Of a stretch of DNA of 64,000 bases, positions 47,722 through 60,055 are shown in pieces; positions within the stretch are counted from its first letter, which is position 1; each line of letters opens with the position of its first letter. The position numbers and the translations under genes were made by a program. The stretch lies in assembly GCF_012277295.1 (NCBI RefSeq), contig NZ_CP051156.1, positions 558,001 to 622,000 on the forward strand. The letters are read 5' to 3'. The notes beneath the pieces were generated by a model, which saw only the letters and a list, made by a program, of their open reading frames with translations, was not told the DNA's origin and searched no databases. The stretch comes from Wolbachia endosymbiont of Ctenocephalides felis wCfeT. GTDB taxonomy: Bacteria; Pseudomonadota; Alphaproteobacteria; Rickettsiales; Anaplasmataceae.

Positions 47722-49183
47722 GTATCCATTCAGCCGGGCGGTAAAATAAAGAGTAGACAAGGAATGCTAAAAAGGTAAACTAGAGTGGCTGTGAGGTAAT
47801 ATGGTTGATCTTTTAGAATTTTGCGAAAGTTTAAAGCAGACTATAGAAAAGTTAGAAACAAAAATAGAAGAGCTTAAAGCAGAAAATAAAGCGCTAAGGA
47901 TCGAAAACGCTGAGTTAAAAGAAAGGCTTGGCTTAAGTTCAAAAAATTCATCTATACCAAGCTCCAAAGAATTATATAAGATGAGGGAAAATAAGCCAAA
48001 AAGTGACAGGAAAGTAGGAGCACAGGTTGGACATAAAGGCAGTTACCGCCCTAAAATGGAGGCAGATGAGATGGTAAAAATAGAACTGCCCAATACGTGT
48101 GAGTGCGGAGGAGAAATTGCGGTATCAAAAGATCCGTATACTCATCAAAAGGTCGATTTGCCGGAAATCAAGCCGTATGTAGTTGAATATCAACTAGAGC
48201 ATGGACGTTGCAAAAGATGTGGAAAAAGAAAAAGTAGCAAGCTACAAGAAGGAGTAACTGCGGACACATTTGGTCCAAGAGTTAAGTCAGTAATTGCAGC
48301 ATTAAGTGGATTTTACAAGAATTCGAAAAAAGAAGTGGCAAATATTATAAAGGACATTTTCAACCTGGATATCAGCGTCGGTAGTGTATCAAATAGCGAG
48401 GCTAGAGTGGCAGAAAAATGCCAAGAAGCATATGAGCAAATTGAGGAAGAGGTAAGCAAGAGCAAAATTTTACATATCGATGAAACTAGCCATTACAACA
48501 AAGGTAAACAGGGCTGGTGCTGGATGTTTGCGAGCAAAATAGGAAGTGTGATCAAATTGACAGAGTCAAGAGGGATGAAAGTCCTGGAAAATAGTAAATT
48601 TGGAAAGAATAACAACCTAGTAGTGACCAACAGATATGCAGCTTACAACTACTTTTCCAGCAAGAAAAGGCAGGTCTGTTGGGCACATTTAGCAAGAGAT
48701 TTTGAAAGGTTGTCTCATAGTTGGAATAGCGAAGTGAAAGTTTTGGGGTATTATTTAAGGAATGTTGCTACTGAATTATTTGCATTGAAAAAAGCTCTGT
48801 TAAAGGATGAAATAGACACATTAAGGTTCATAAGAAGAGCAAGAAAATTATGCAAGCGAACGAGATATTACTTAAAGAATATATCAAATTTACCCGAGGC
48901 AATTGGAGCGTCTCGAGTAGCAAAAAATATCATGAAATCGGATCTGATGATGTGGAAATTTTTGGACGATCCAGAAAATATTCCACTGACAAACAACTAT
49001 GCTGAGCGACAGATTCGGCATTACGTTGTTTACCGAAAAGTTTCATATTTTACACAATCGAAACGGGGAAATATGTTTCTTGAGAGGATAATTTCATTGT
49101 ACTTGACTTGGAGGCAAAAGAAGTTAAATCCTTTTCAAAACCTACTGGCTATTGCTTCTTAAGCCATACACCTGAATGGATAG
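47722..49183 (+). mobile_element. IS66-family element, copy 6 (1462 bp)
   Basis: The copy is complete and one base longer than the others because of an extra A near its 5' end. The last base is G instead of C. The flanking octamers AATGATTT and TTAACAAG do not match. Its 3' end lies directly against the stop codon of ppa, whose coding sequence is untouched. Confidence 0.96.
47801..49162 (+). CDS. IS66-family transposase (copy 6, ATG frame restored, catalytic Asp changed)
   Basis: This 453-residue protein begins at the ATG preceded by GAGGTAAT. The extra A in TTTAAAGCAG joins that ATG to the main frame, which no other copy does. However, the conserved VVTDRYAAY reads VVTNRYAAY, replacing the second catalytic Asp with Asn. 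First Asp (HIDETSHY) and Glu (NNYAERQIR) remain. By DDE logic it should be inactive, though it could still bind element ends. Confidence 0.92.
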   Translation: MVDLLEFCESLKQTIEKLETKIEELKAENKALRIENAELKERLGLSSKNSSIPSSKELYKMRENKPKSDRKVGAQVGHKGSYRPKMEADEMVKIELPNTCECGGEIAVSKDPYTHQKVDLPEIKPYVVEYQLEHGRCKRCGKRKSSKLQEGVTADTFGPRVKSVIAALSGFYKNSKKEVANIIKDIFNLDISVGSVSNSEARVAEKCQEAYEQIEEEVSKSKILHIDETSHYNKGKQGWCWMFASKIGSVIKLTESRGMKVLENSKFGKNNNLVVTNRYAAYNYFSSKKRQVCWAHLARDFERLSHSWNSEVKVLGYYLRNVATELFALKKALLKDEIDTLRFIRRARKLCKRTRYYLKNISNLPEAIGASRVAKNIMKSDLMMWKFLDDPENIPLTNNYAERQIRHYVVYRKVSYFTQSKRGNMFLERIISLYLTWRQKKLNPFQNLLAIAS

Positions 49184-49699
49184 TTAACAAGTGCTCTTAA
49201 CAGCACTGTTAATTATGTCTTTTGCCTTTTCTGCATTAACCCACTCCCCTACTGTTACTGTTTTTCCTTTTTCTAGGTCTTTATAGCGTAAAAAGAAATG
49301 AGCAATTTTATTTAGTAGGCTTTGAGGTAGATCAGAATGATTCTTTATATTATCGTAATAGCTATCAACTTTGGAAATAGGTACTGCCAATATTTTTTCA
49401 TCTTCTCCTTTTTCATCTTTTGTGAGCAATGCACCTACTGGACGCACAGATATTAAAGCATTAGGTACTAATGGAAATTGAGTTAACACTAAAACATCAA
49501 CAGGATCACCATCACCCGCACATGTGTTCGGTATAAATCCGTAATTACAAGGGTAAGTCATCGATGTAGATAAAAATCTATCAGCTTGCAATAATCCAAG
49601 CTCTTTATTAAATTCATACTTCACAGGTTCAGCATTTGCACTTATTTCAATTAATACATTAACTTCATCTGTTCCTACTGTTATTTTACTTAAATCCAT
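49184..49699 (-). CDS. ppa: Inorganic pyrophosphatase
   Basis: This soluble type I pyrophosphatase (171 residues) hydrolyses PPi and drives biosynthetic reactions. The family motifs include the N-terminal EISANAEPVKYEFNKE, the signature GDGDPVDVLV with its metal-binding aspartates, and KDLEKGKTVTVGEW near the end. Length is typical. Its stop codon abuts IS66 copy 6, so any 3' UTR is replaced by IS sequence. Confidence 0.97.
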   Translation of the reverse strand: MDLSKITVGTDEVNVLIEISANAEPVKYEFNKELGLLQADRFLSTSMTYPCNYGFIPNTCAGDGDPVDVLVLTQFPLVPNALISVRPVGALLTKDEKGEDEKILAVPISKVDSYYDNIKNHSDLPQSLLNKIAHFFLRYKDLEKGKTVTVGEWVNAEKAKDIINSAVKSTC

Positions 49700-49785
49700 A
49701 AACTACCTATTTACTAGTATTATACATAACTCTAGCTGGAGCTGCTACATTTATATAGCTCCTCAAGCAAAAATTTATCAATAAT

Positions 49786-51078
49786 TTAGTGAGATCGTAT
49801 ATGCGCAGGGCCATTTAAAAAACTATTACTATTTACCTCATTAATTGCTGAATTTGGAGAGTCTTTTGGAGATTTGAATAGTTCAAATAAAGCATATACT
49901 ATTATTGTAGTAAACGCTACGGCAATTATCATATTAGTTAAGCTGTCTTGCGGCAGTACGTTTTTCATTGGGTTTAGTAATTTTTGCCCCATAAACAAGT
50001 AATCAAAAGCGCATAATATAACTGACAATATAAATACACCGACTATAAGCTTACATATTGTATTTTTATGATCTTCTTTTAACTTCCTATTATTGCATGG
50101 CATACAGCCATTCTTCTCTTGCGGAGGTGAATAATACGTATTTTTTATCACTCGCTTTTCAAACTGTCTGCCGTCTTGCTCTTTTAATAACTGCTTAAAG
50201 GTTGGCCCTACGCTCTTAAGGCACAAAATACCATGGCTATTACCATTTGCTAACATATTAGATGATATATTAAAACTATTTACGCCCTGCTGATTAAGCG
50301 AATATCGCACAGCTTCATTTTGATCTAGTAAATCAATTGAGGTAGATAAGGCTCTAGCTAAGTTTGCTATATAAAACAGGATGACCGGATTATCTATTAT
50401 TGCTAATTTTTCCTGTCCAATTGATTGATTAAATGGTGAGAGTTTTTTGTAATGCGTGCCTATTGAAAATAGCAATGCTACATACTTATCTACTTTTATA
50501 TCTCTATGAATTTGATAAAAACGCTCGATAACAAGAGTATTTACGGCAAATTCTCTGTCATGCTTATTTAATCTAAACCGTGCTAACAAAATTTTAAACC
50601 AATCATATAATGATCCTGTTTCTTTACTCAATAACTCTCTAACACCAACGAGTACTTTGTCTTCAAAGTCTTTTTCTGTTATAAAGATAGGCTTTCCTTT
50701 TGGATTTCCTAAATAATTAAAAAGCTCTAGCTTTTTTTGAGTGTTTGTTAATGGCCATTGTTCATACTTTAATAAATCATTAACTGCTTTATATACTCTA
50801 TCAATTACTTCTTGAGTGTTAAGTCTGCTATTTTCTTTGAGAATTCTATAAGCTTGAAAGTAAATGAAGAATAGCCCTTGCAAGCTGAATCTTAAGTTAA
50901 AATATTTATCTAAAGGCTCTTCTTCTTTGTTAATGAATTGGAAAATGCCTGAGTGATTTCTATGATCCTTATCGCGATTTAAGTCAGCATGCTGATAATT
51001 ACCTAAAAAGATAAACAAAGCCTCTAATAAATTGCCTTTACCGACAATTTGTATTAATTCCTTAATCTCTTTTACCAT
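49786..51078 (-). CDS. Unrecognised protein with C-terminal membrane hairpin
   Basis: I do not recognise this 430-residue protein. The first 330 residues are soluble-looking and helical. A Cys pair CMPC lies at about 318-321, followed by two hydrophobic spans (about 337-357 and 377-397) and a short polar tail. The arrangement resembles that of the ankyrin membrane proteins but no ankyrin repeat is visible. It lies on the minus strand between ppa and mnmA. The frame is intact. Confidence 0.75.
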   Translation of the reverse strand: MVKEIKELIQIVGKGNLLEALFIFLGNYQHADLNRDKDHRNHSGIFQFINKEEEPLDKYFNLRFSLQGLFFIYFQAYRILKENSRLNTQEVIDRVYKAVNDLLKYEQWPLTNTQKKLELFNYLGNPKGKPIFITEKDFEDKVLVGVRELLSKETGSLYDWFKILLARFRLNKHDREFAVNTLVIERFYQIHRDIKVDKYVALLFSIGTHYKKLSPFNQSIGQEKLAIIDNPVILFYIANLARALSTSIDLLDQNEAVRYSLNQQGVNSFNISSNMLANGNSHGILCLKSVGPTFKQLLKEQDGRQFEKRVIKNTYYSPPQEKNGCMPCNNRKLKEDHKNTICKLIVGVFILSVILCAFDYLFMGQKLLNPMKNVLPQDSLTNMIIAVAFTTIIVYALFELFKSPKDSPNSAINEVNSNSFLNGPAHIRSH

Positions 51079-51158
51079 TACTAACCCAACACTTACCGTA
51101 TACTATAAGTAATATTTAGCAAAATTGCAAGGAAATATAGAGTCAAGTGTTGATGAAT

Positions 51159-52277
51159 TTACTGATATTCAGACTGAGCACATATCCACCCGCCACCGAT
51201 GACTTGTTCGCCTTTATATGCTACACAAGCCTGACCAGGACTAATGCCAAAGCAATCATTATTCAAAATGACGCAAGCTTTATTTTCTTCACCAGTTGAA
51301 TGTATAGTCGCTAAACTCCCTGCATGCGATGATCTGAGCTTTACAGTAACTTCCATGCCTTCCTTTGGTTGCTCTAACCAATTCAATTCTTTAATCAATA
51401 TCTTCTTTTGCATTAGTGAGTTAATCGCGCCAACAACTACTTCATTCTCCTTCGCATTTATCTTTATTACGTAAAGAGGTTCACTATGTCCAATACCCAA
51501 GCCCTTTCTTTGTCCAACTGTGAAATTTACTATGCCATTATGTTCGCCTAACACTCTTCCATTCACATCGACAATTTTGCCCTTTTGTATAGAGTGTGGA
51601 GCAAGCTTTGCTATTGTTTTACTATAATTTTCAGACACAAAACATATATCTTGACTATCTGGCTTTTCAGAAATTTGCAAACCGAAATATTTTGCTAATT
51701 CTCTTATATCACTCTTATAGAATCCACCAAGCGGAAATCGCAAAAGCTTCAACTGCTCCTCTGTTGTTGCAAATAAAAAATAACTTTGGTCTTTGCTTTT
51801 ATCAACGCTTCTACACAAGCTCACCTTGCCATTTTCTTCTAATCTTCTTACATAATGTCCTGTAACAAGCACATCTGCGCCGAGATTTTTTGTAACTTGC
51901 AATAAATCACGAAATTTCACTGTTTGATTACATTTAACACATGGTACCGGAGTTTCTCCACGAATGTAAGTATCTGCAAAATCCTCTATTACTTCCCTTT
52001 TGAATATATCTTCATAGTTTAAAATATAATGAGGAAAACCAACACTTTCAGCTACACGCTTAGCATCATAAATATCTTGTCCAGCACAACACGCACCTTT
52101 CCTTGTATTAGTAGCACTGTAGAGCTGAAGAGTAACACCGATAACTTGATATCCAAGATTATGTAGTAATGCTGCAGCAACAGAGCTATCAACTCCACCT
52201 GACATTGCAACCACAGCTTTAGTTTGCTGTGGAGTCTTATCTTTTAATAATGGCTCAACTTTAAATTCTTTTAACAT
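51159..52277 (-). CDS. mnmA: tRNA-specific 2-thiouridylase
   Basis: MnmA forms 2-thiouridine at wobble position 34 of tRNA-Lys, -Glu and -Gln. The 372-residue enzyme has the PP-loop SGGVDSS (residues 26-32). The two catalytic cysteines are at about 116 (CVKCNQ) and 212 (SQDICFV). The [12 protein letters not shown] segment and the C-terminal barrel are also present. It stands downstream of pal on the same strand, separated by 84 bp containing a hairpin. Confidence 0.96.
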   Translation of the reverse strand: MLKEFKVEPLLKDKTPQQTKAVVAMSGGVDSSVAAALLHNLGYQVIGVTLQLYSATNTRKGACCAGQDIYDAKRVAESVGFPHYILNYEDIFKREVIEDFADTYIRGETPVPCVKCNQTVKFRDLLQVTKNLGADVLVTGHYVRRLEENGKVSLCRSVDKSKDQSYFLFATTEEQLKLLRFPLGGFYKSDIRELAKYFGLQISEKPDSQDICFVSENYSKTIAKLAPHSIQKGKIVDVNGRVLGEHNGIVNFTVGQRKGLGIGHSEPLYVIKINAKENEVVVGAINSLMQKKILIKELNWLEQPKEGMEVTVKLRSSHAGSLATIHSTGEENKACVILNNDCFGISPGQACVAYKGEQVIGGGWICAQSEYQ

Positions 52278-52324
52278 ACTTAAATAATTGCTCTTGTAAC
52301 TTGAGCATATTAGGAAAGTGTAAC

Positions 52325-52343
52325 CCCAGTGCTTTACACTGGG
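52325..52343 (-). terminator. Hairpin between pal and mnmA
   Basis: A perfect 7-bp stem CCCAGTG/CACTGGG with a 5-base loop lies 19-37 bp after the pal stop codon. No T-run follows on the minus strand, so termination would be weak. It may partly insulate mnmA from pal. Confidence 0.45.
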
Positions 52344-52361
52344 AACACAATTAAGAAGAAA

Positions 52362-52853
52362 TTACTTTTTTATCCCAGAAAATGAAAACTCAACTCTACG
52401 ATTTTTAGCATGCTCTTTTTCATACTTAGAATTTCTAGAATCATCTTTCACATTAACTAAAGGCTCTGTTTCACCTTTAGAAGCAGTTTTTATTCTACTT
52501 TCTAGATAAGGTACGCAGTTAATCATGAACTTTTTAGCCTCATCTGCTCTTCTAGCACCAAGGGCCATATTATACTCATGAGCACCACGGTTGTCAGTAT
52601 GGCCTGTTAAAGTGATTTGTGCATCAGGATTATTTTGCAATACATACATCACATCAAGCAACACATCTGCACTCATTTCAGTGATATTAGACTCATCATA
52701 ACCAAAGAAAATCTTCTTATCACCTACTTGCTTCACAACAGTGTTCATTTTACTTGCCGTTTTACCTGTAAAATCCATTCCTTTTTTAGGACAAGAACTT
52801 ATACCTGTTAGCAGCAAACAGAAACAGCAAATTACAGCTAGTCTACTTAGCAT
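52362..52853 (-). CDS. pal: Peptidoglycan-associated lipoprotein Pal
   Basis: Pal is an outer-membrane lipoprotein that binds peptidoglycan and TolB. From the chosen ATG the 163-residue protein has a lipoprotein signal peptide with Cys in LLLTGISSC (about residue 21). The OmpA-like domain has LTGHTDNRGAHEYNMALGAR and RVEFSF at the end. I placed the start at 52853 because GGAGG lies 7 bp upstream. A longer in-frame start adds 28 residues that would bury the signal peptide. Confidence 0.95.
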   Translation of the reverse strand: MLSRLAVICCFCLLLTGISSCPKKGMDFTGKTASKMNTVVKQVGDKKIFFGYDESNITEMSADVLLDVMYVLQNNPDAQITLTGHTDNRGAHEYNMALGARRADEAKKFMINCVPYLESRIKTASKGETEPLVNVKDDSRNSKYEKEHAKNRRVEFSFSGIKK

Positions 52854-53088
52854 TACCAAACCTCCATAAATTTTAAATATAGTACGTAACTTTAATTTCA
52901 ATTCACTTATGATCTCTCCATATTGTAATATAGTCAAGAACTAAATACTTACCTATTGTTAATTTTCTAATAAGATGCTATACTTTGGGTGGAAAAATCC
53001 AATAAAAGCATGAATTTTTATTGTGCTTTGCGCAAATATACTTTTAAATTTATTATTACGATATTAAACATATATTATATGAACAAAA

Positions 53089-55564
<2,476 letters not shown>

Positions 55565-55573
55565 TGTAAAAAA

Positions 55574-55603
55574 TTAGTCCATAGATTTAGAGTCTATTGC
55601 TAC
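55574..55603 (-). pseudogene. Severed 3' end of the double-RDD gene
   Basis: Read on the minus strand from the IS66 copy 7 edge, this gives VAIDSKSMD and TAA. The first codons GTA GCA ATA repeat the last nine bases of the RDD gene at 524-532, in the same frame. Joining the two gives ...FYDKIARTVAIDSKSMD, a natural end for an RDD protein, and would place the gene tail to tail with mreB, 9 bp apart. Confidence 0.72.
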
Positions 55604-57064
55604 GTATCCATTCAGGTGTATGGCTTAAGAAGCAATAGCCAGTAGGTTTTGAAAAGGATTTAACTTCTTTTGCCTCCAAGTCAAGTACAATGAAATTATC
55701 CTCTCAAGAAACATATTTCCCCGTTTCGATTGTGTAAAATATGAAACTTTTCGGTAAACAACGTAATGCCGAATCTGTCGCTCAGCATAGTTGTTTGTCA
55801 GTGGAATATTTTCTGGATCGTCCAAAAATTTCCACATCATCAGATCCGATTTCATGATATTTTTTGCTACTCGAGACGCTCCAATTGCCTCGGGTAAATT
55901 TGATATATTCTTTAAGTAATATCTCGTTCGCTTGCATAATTTTCTTGCTCTTCTTATGAACCTTAATGTGTCTATTTCATCCTTTAACAGAGCTTTTTTC
56001 AATGCAAATAATTCAGTAGCAACATTCCTTAAATAATACCCCAAAACTTTCACTTCGCTATTCCAACTATGAGACAACCTTTCAAAATCTCTTGCTAAAT
56101 GTGCCCAACAGACCTGCCTTTTCTTGCTGGAAAAGTAGTTGTAAGCTGCATATCTGTTGGTCACTACTAGGTTGTTATTCTTTCCAAATTTACTATTTTC
56201 CAGGACTTTCATCCCTCTTGACTCTGTCAATTTGATCACACTTCCTATTTTGCTCGCAAACATCCAGCACCAGCCCTGTTTACCTTTGTTGTAATGGCTA
56301 GTTTCATCGATATGTAAAATTTTGCTCTTGCTTACCTCTTCCTCAATTTGCTCATATGCTTCTTGGCATTTTTCTGCCACTCTAGCCTCGCTATTTGATA
56401 CACTACCGACGCTGATATCCAGGTTGAAAATGTCCTTTATAATATTTGCCACTTCTTTTTTCGAATTCTTGTAAAATCCACTTAATGCTGCAATTACTGA
56501 CTTAACTCTTGGACCAAATGTGTCCGCAGTTACTCCTTCTTGTAGCTTGCTACTTTTTCTTTTTCCACATCTTTTGCAACGTCCATGCTCTAGTTGATAT
56601 TCAACTACATACGGCTTGATTTCCGGCAAATCGACCTTTTGATGAGTATACGGATCTTTTGATACCGCAATTTCTCCTCCGCACTCACACGTATTGGGCA
56701 GTTCTATTTTTACCATCTCATCTGCCTCCATTTTAGGGCGGTAACTGCCTTTATGTCCAACCTGTGCTCCTACTTTCCTGTCACTTTTTGGCTTATTTTC
56801 CCTCATCTTATATAATTCTTTGGAGCTTGGTATAGATGAATTTTTTGAACTTAAGCCAAGCCTTTCTTTTAACTCAGCGTTTTCGATCCTTAGCGCTTTA
56901 TTTTCTGCTTTAAGCTCTTCTATTTTTGTTTCTAACTTTTCTATAGTCTGCTTAAACTTTCGCAAAATTCTAAAAGATCAACCATATTACCTCACAGCCA
57001 CTCTAGTTTACCTTTTTAGCATTCCTTGTCTACTCTTTATTTTACCGCCCGGCTGAATGGATAC
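55604..57064 (-). mobile_element. IS66-family element, copy 7 (complete, 1461 bp)
   Basis: Both termini are intact. The left flank ends TATTGCTAC, identical to the 9 bp after copy 1 at 524-532. Its own right flank (CAAATTAT) does not match. It lies between mreB and dut. Confidence 0.97.
55625..56965 (-). CDS. IS66-family transposase (copy 7, catalytic Asp changed)
   Basis: This 446-residue product starts at TTG. Coding sequence is complete and the CAA codon after KPYVVEY is intact. Like copy 6 it has VVTNRYAAY in place of VVTDRYAAY, and LCKRTRYY in place of LRKRTRYY. Loss of the second catalytic Asp should abolish activity. Copies 6 and 7 are nearly identical apart from the extra A in copy 6. 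Confidence 0.92.
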   Translation of the reverse strand: MRKFKQTIEKLETKIEELKAENKALRIENAELKERLGLSSKNSSIPSSKELYKMRENKPKSDRKVGAQVGHKGSYRPKMEADEMVKIELPNTCECGGEIAVSKDPYTHQKVDLPEIKPYVVEYQLEHGRCKRCGKRKSSKLQEGVTADTFGPRVKSVIAALSGFYKNSKKEVANIIKDIFNLDISVGSVSNSEARVAEKCQEAYEQIEEEVSKSKILHIDETSHYNKGKQGWCWMFASKIGSVIKLTESRGMKVLENSKFGKNNNLVVTNRYAAYNYFSSKKRQVCWAHLARDFERLSHSWNSEVKVLGYYLRNVATELFALKKALLKDEIDTLRFIRRARKLCKRTRYYLKNISNLPEAIGASRVAKNIMKSDLMMWKFLDDPENIPLTNNYAERQIRHYVVYRKVSYFTQSKRGNMFLERIISLYLTWRQKKLNPFQNLLAIAS

Positions 57065-57068
57065 CAAA

Positions 57069-57524
57069 TTATCTACCACTTGAGCCAAATCCTCCTTCAT
57101 TACGGCTTGTTTCTTCTGTACAAAATTCTTCATTCCAAATTACTTGAGGCGCGGGAGTAATAAGGAGTTGTGCAATTCTATCTCCTCTTTTTATCTCGTA
57201 TGGTTGATTGCTTAGATTAATTAAGCAAATTTTAACTTCACCTCGGTAATCAGAGTCTATAGTTCCAGGAGAGTTTAGAACAGTGATTCCATGTTTTGCA
57301 GCAAGACCAGAACGTGGACGAATTTGTCCCTCGAAACCATCTGGTATTGCAATTATAATTCCTGTCGGAATAAGTAGCCTTTCAAGTGCATTTAAAATAA
57401 TGAAATTATCAAGTGCAGCATAAAGATCCATACCTGCGCTTTGCACAGTTGCATAGCATGGAAGAGGAAGATCTTCACCATGTGACAATTTTTTTATTTC
57501 TACTTTAATTTTATTTCTCTGCAT
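57069..57524 (-). CDS. dut: dUTP diphosphatase
   Basis: The trimeric dUTPase converts dUTP to dUMP, keeping uracil out of DNA and supplying thymidylate synthesis. The 151-residue protein shows all five motifs: AGMDLYA, RSGLAAKHGI, GTIDSDYRGEVKI, RGDRIAQLLI, and the Gly-rich C-terminal GGFGSSGR. It ends four bases from IS66 copy 7, which leaves the coding sequence intact. Confidence 0.97.
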   Translation of the reverse strand: MQRNKIKVEIKKLSHGEDLPLPCYATVQSAGMDLYAALDNFIILNALERLLIPTGIIIAIPDGFEGQIRPRSGLAAKHGITVLNSPGTIDSDYRGEVKICLINLSNQPYEIKRGDRIAQLLITPAPQVIWNEEFCTEETSRNEGGFGSSGR

Positions 57525-57595
57525 ATTTCAATATAAAAAAACAAGTTATAGCACATGTACTTCAAATAATAAATACTGTAGTTTTGCAGAGGATC

Positions 57596-58858
57596 TTATC
57601 CGCGTCCACGTACTTTATTCTCTTCCACTTTAGGAGTATTAGGAGGTGCTGTTTTACTAGTATGCTCTGTATCCCTTGATTGTTTAACTTCCCCTAGGCC
57701 TTCAACTATACTCTTGTCCTGATTTAAAATCTGATCAAGGTTTTTGTTATGGCCGTTTGTTACAGTTACTGCGAAATTTTTGTCTTTGTAATGGAAAAAC
57801 TCACCTAATTGGATGTGAAATTCTTTGCCATTTATAGTTAAGTCTATTGTATTAGCGGAATTTACGCTTTTCTGAGCTGCTTCAGGATCTGATTTAGTGT
57901 ACACAGCACTGATATTAAGGTCTGCATTACGATAATTAAAAGGCTTTCCTTGTTCTAGGTTGTGCACTTCTCCATTTATGTTTATATAAGCACCGATATT
58001 GATGTTATTAATGGAATGATTAAAAGTCTTTCCTGATTCTGGGTTATACACTTCTTTATTTCTGCTTATAGCAGAAGTTTTTCGCTGCTCATTATTATCT
58101 GTTTTAACAGTCTTTCTTGTTTCTTGAGTATCCTGCACAGTTCCTGCATCTGCACCTATAAATTCGTTCCATACTCCTTTAAAAAAGTGTATGACCTTTT
58201 TTATCAGGATCAAAAACCCTTCTTCCTTTTGAGCTTCCTGTTTATCATCTTTTTTGTCAGGCTCAGGTTTTTTATTATCGGACTTTGCTTTTGTAGTATC
58301 TTTGCTAACTGAAGGACTAATCGCTTTAGTGACTTCTGGTGTCTTAACTACTGGTGGCTGTACATCTGTTTGTGTAGAAATCTCATTAGTGGCTTTTGGC
58401 GTCTTAACTACAGATGGCTGTACATCTTTTTGTGTGGAAGGTTTAGCAGTCTTTTTTTCTCCAGGACTTTCTACTGTGGCTTCTTTTGTGGTATCTTGAA
58501 GTTTTTTATTACTTTTTGGATCTGCAACTTTTTCACTTGTGAAAATGCCTTTTCCTTTATATTCTTGATCAAGTTGGGCAATTCTGCTAGAATCTTGCTT
58601 TCTTTGTTCATTTTGTTGTATTTGTTGTTTTTCAAGCTCCTTATTCAACTCTACAACGTATTCTATTTTACTTTTAAGTTCTTTATTTCTTGCAGCTTTT
58701 TTTGTAGCTTTAAGAATCCCCGTTCCTCTTGCAATATAATCAACTTTTTCTTTTATAGGAGTGCCTTCTGAAAAGGCACCAGGGGGACGATCAAAAACTT
58801 TTTCAAATTGCTTTTTAAGAACTTTATCTTTTTTAGATGTGTCTTTGGTTTTAGCCAT
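57596..58858 (-). CDS. Unrecognised repeat-containing protein
   Basis: The family is unknown. From the chosen ATG (AGAGG upstream) the product has 420 residues. A Lys-rich helical N-terminal region is followed by a Thr/Pro/Lys linker with a 20-residue tandem repeat (TQTDVQPPVVKTPEVTKAIS type; DNA period 60 bp at 58321-58440). A short hydrophobic stretch (GFLILIKKVIHFFKGVWNEF) comes next. The C-terminal part has three degenerate units of a G--F-[HY]-[ND] pattern: ESGKTFNHSINNINI, EQGKPFNYRNADLNI and QLGEFFHYKDKNFAV. The C-terminal units look beta-rich. No signal peptide is present once the upstream in-frame start is discarded. Confidence 0.75.
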   Translation of the reverse strand: MAKTKDTSKKDKVLKKQFEKVFDRPPGAFSEGTPIKEKVDYIARGTGILKATKKAARNKELKSKIEYVVELNKELEKQQIQQNEQRKQDSSRIAQLDQEYKGKGIFTSEKVADPKSNKKLQDTTKEATVESPGEKKTAKPSTQKDVQPSVVKTPKATNEISTQTDVQPPVVKTPEVTKAISPSVSKDTTKAKSDNKKPEPDKKDDKQEAQKEEGFLILIKKVIHFFKGVWNEFIGADAGTVQDTQETRKTVKTDNNEQRKTSAISRNKEVYNPESGKTFNHSINNINIGAYININGEVHNLEQGKPFNYRNADLNISAVYTKSDPEAAQKSVNSANTIDLTINGKEFHIQLGEFFHYKDKNFAVTVTNGHNKNLDQILNQDKSIVEGLGEVKQSRDTEHTSKTAPPNTPKVEENKVRGRG

Positions 58859-59023
58859 ATTTTTTACCTCTGCAGTATTAACAGTAGTATATAAAGTTAG
58901 TATATTAACCAATAGTGTATAAATAGTTAATGCAACATGTGGCATAAAGTCTTCGTTAGACTCTTTCGTAAATTGACCTAATTAGCAAAGTAAATTAATA
59001 TCTAATTAAATTATCGTGCGAAT

Positions 59024-60055
59024 ATGGAAACTGATATAGTAATAATAGGTGCAGGTCCTGTTGGAATATTCACTGCTTTTCAAGCGGGTATGCTGGATAT
59101 GAAATGTCATATAATAGATATTTTAGATCAAGAGGGTGGGCAATGTACTGCTCTTTACCCAGAAAAACCAATATACGATATACCAGGTTATCCAGTGATT
59201 ACTGCACAAGGGTTGATAGAGAAATTGATAGCACAAGCCTCACCATTTGAGCCTACCTACCACTTAAATCAGAAAGTAGAAAGGATTGTAAATAACAACG
59301 ATCAAAGCTTCACTGTAGTAACTAATAAAAAGACAGAGATAAAATGTAAAGCTATTATCATTGCTGCAGGTAATGGAATGTTCGAACCTAATCGTCCACC
59401 TTTGGATAGCATACTAGAATACGAAAATAAAACTGTGTTTTATAGTATCAGTAAAATTTCTAAATTTCAGGATAAAATCATAGCGATCGCAGGGGGTGGT
59501 GACTCTGCAGCCGATTGGACAGTAGAGCTTTCTAAAATTGTGAAAAAAATTTATATGATACACAGAAGAAAGGAATTTCGTTGTGCTCCTGAAACTAAAA
59601 ATAAGCTGGAATCATTGGTAGAAGAAGGAAAAATAGAACTTGTGGTGCCATATCAATTATATGAGCTGGTTGGTAATAATGGACAGTTGAGTGCATTAGT
59701 GGTGAAAAATATTACCACACAAGAAGAAAAGAAAATACCTGCTGATTTTCTATTGCCATTTTTTGGATTGTCAATGAACCTTGGTCCAATAAATAACTGG
59801 GATATAAAATTGGAACATAGCCGCATAGTTGTTGATCCAGCAACGCTTAAAACTAACAGAGACGGAATATATGCAATAGGAGATATCGCTACTTATCCAG
59901 GTAAGTTGAAGTTGATACTGAATGGTTTTGCTGAAAGTGCTATGGCTTGTTACGATGTATATAAGAGAATCCATAACTCCCCAGTTAATTTTCAATATTC
60001 AACTACAAAAGGAATTCAGCAAAGCAATAAAAGTAGTGATAAACTTAATGTTTAG
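59024..60055 (+). CDS. Ferredoxin-NADP reductase, thioredoxin-reductase-like type
   Basis: This 343-residue flavoenzyme has FAD motif IIGAGPVGIFTAFQAG near the N-terminus, NADPH motif IAIAGGGDSAADW in the middle, and GIYAIGDIATYPGK near the end. The CxxC redox pair of thioredoxin reductase is absent at its expected place between the NADPH motifs. The protein therefore matches the YumC-type ferredoxin/flavodoxin-NADP reductases rather than TrxB. It supplies reduced ferredoxin for Fe-S and related enzymes. Its 3' end overlaps the convergent lon gene by 11 bp. Confidence 0.9.
   Translation: METDIVIIGAGPVGIFTAFQAGMLDMKCHIIDILDQEGGQCTALYPEKPIYDIPGYPVITAQGLIEKLIAQASPFEPTYHLNQKVERIVNNNDQSFTVVTNKKTEIKCKAIIIAAGNGMFEPNRPPLDSILEYENKTVFYSISKISKFQDKIIAIAGGGDSAADWTVELSKIVKKIYMIHRRKEFRCAPETKNKLESLVEEGKIELVVPYQLYELVGNNGQLSALVVKNITTQEEKKIPADFLLPFFGLSMNLGPINNWDIKLEHSRIVVDPATLKTNRDGIYAIGDIATYPGKLKLILNGFAESAMACYDVYKRIHNSPVNFQYSTTKGIQQSNKSSDKLNV

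Noticed and set aside
57596..58945. N-terminal signal peptide on the repeat-containing protein (start at 58945)
   Set aside because: The upstream in-frame start gives a hydrophobic stretch but has no ribosome site, while the ATG at 58858 has AGAGG at good spacing.
59024..60055. Thioredoxin reductase as the identity of this flavoprotein
   Set aside because: The CxxC redox pair needed for TrxB is absent at the expected position; the sequence fits the ferredoxin-NADP reductase branch.
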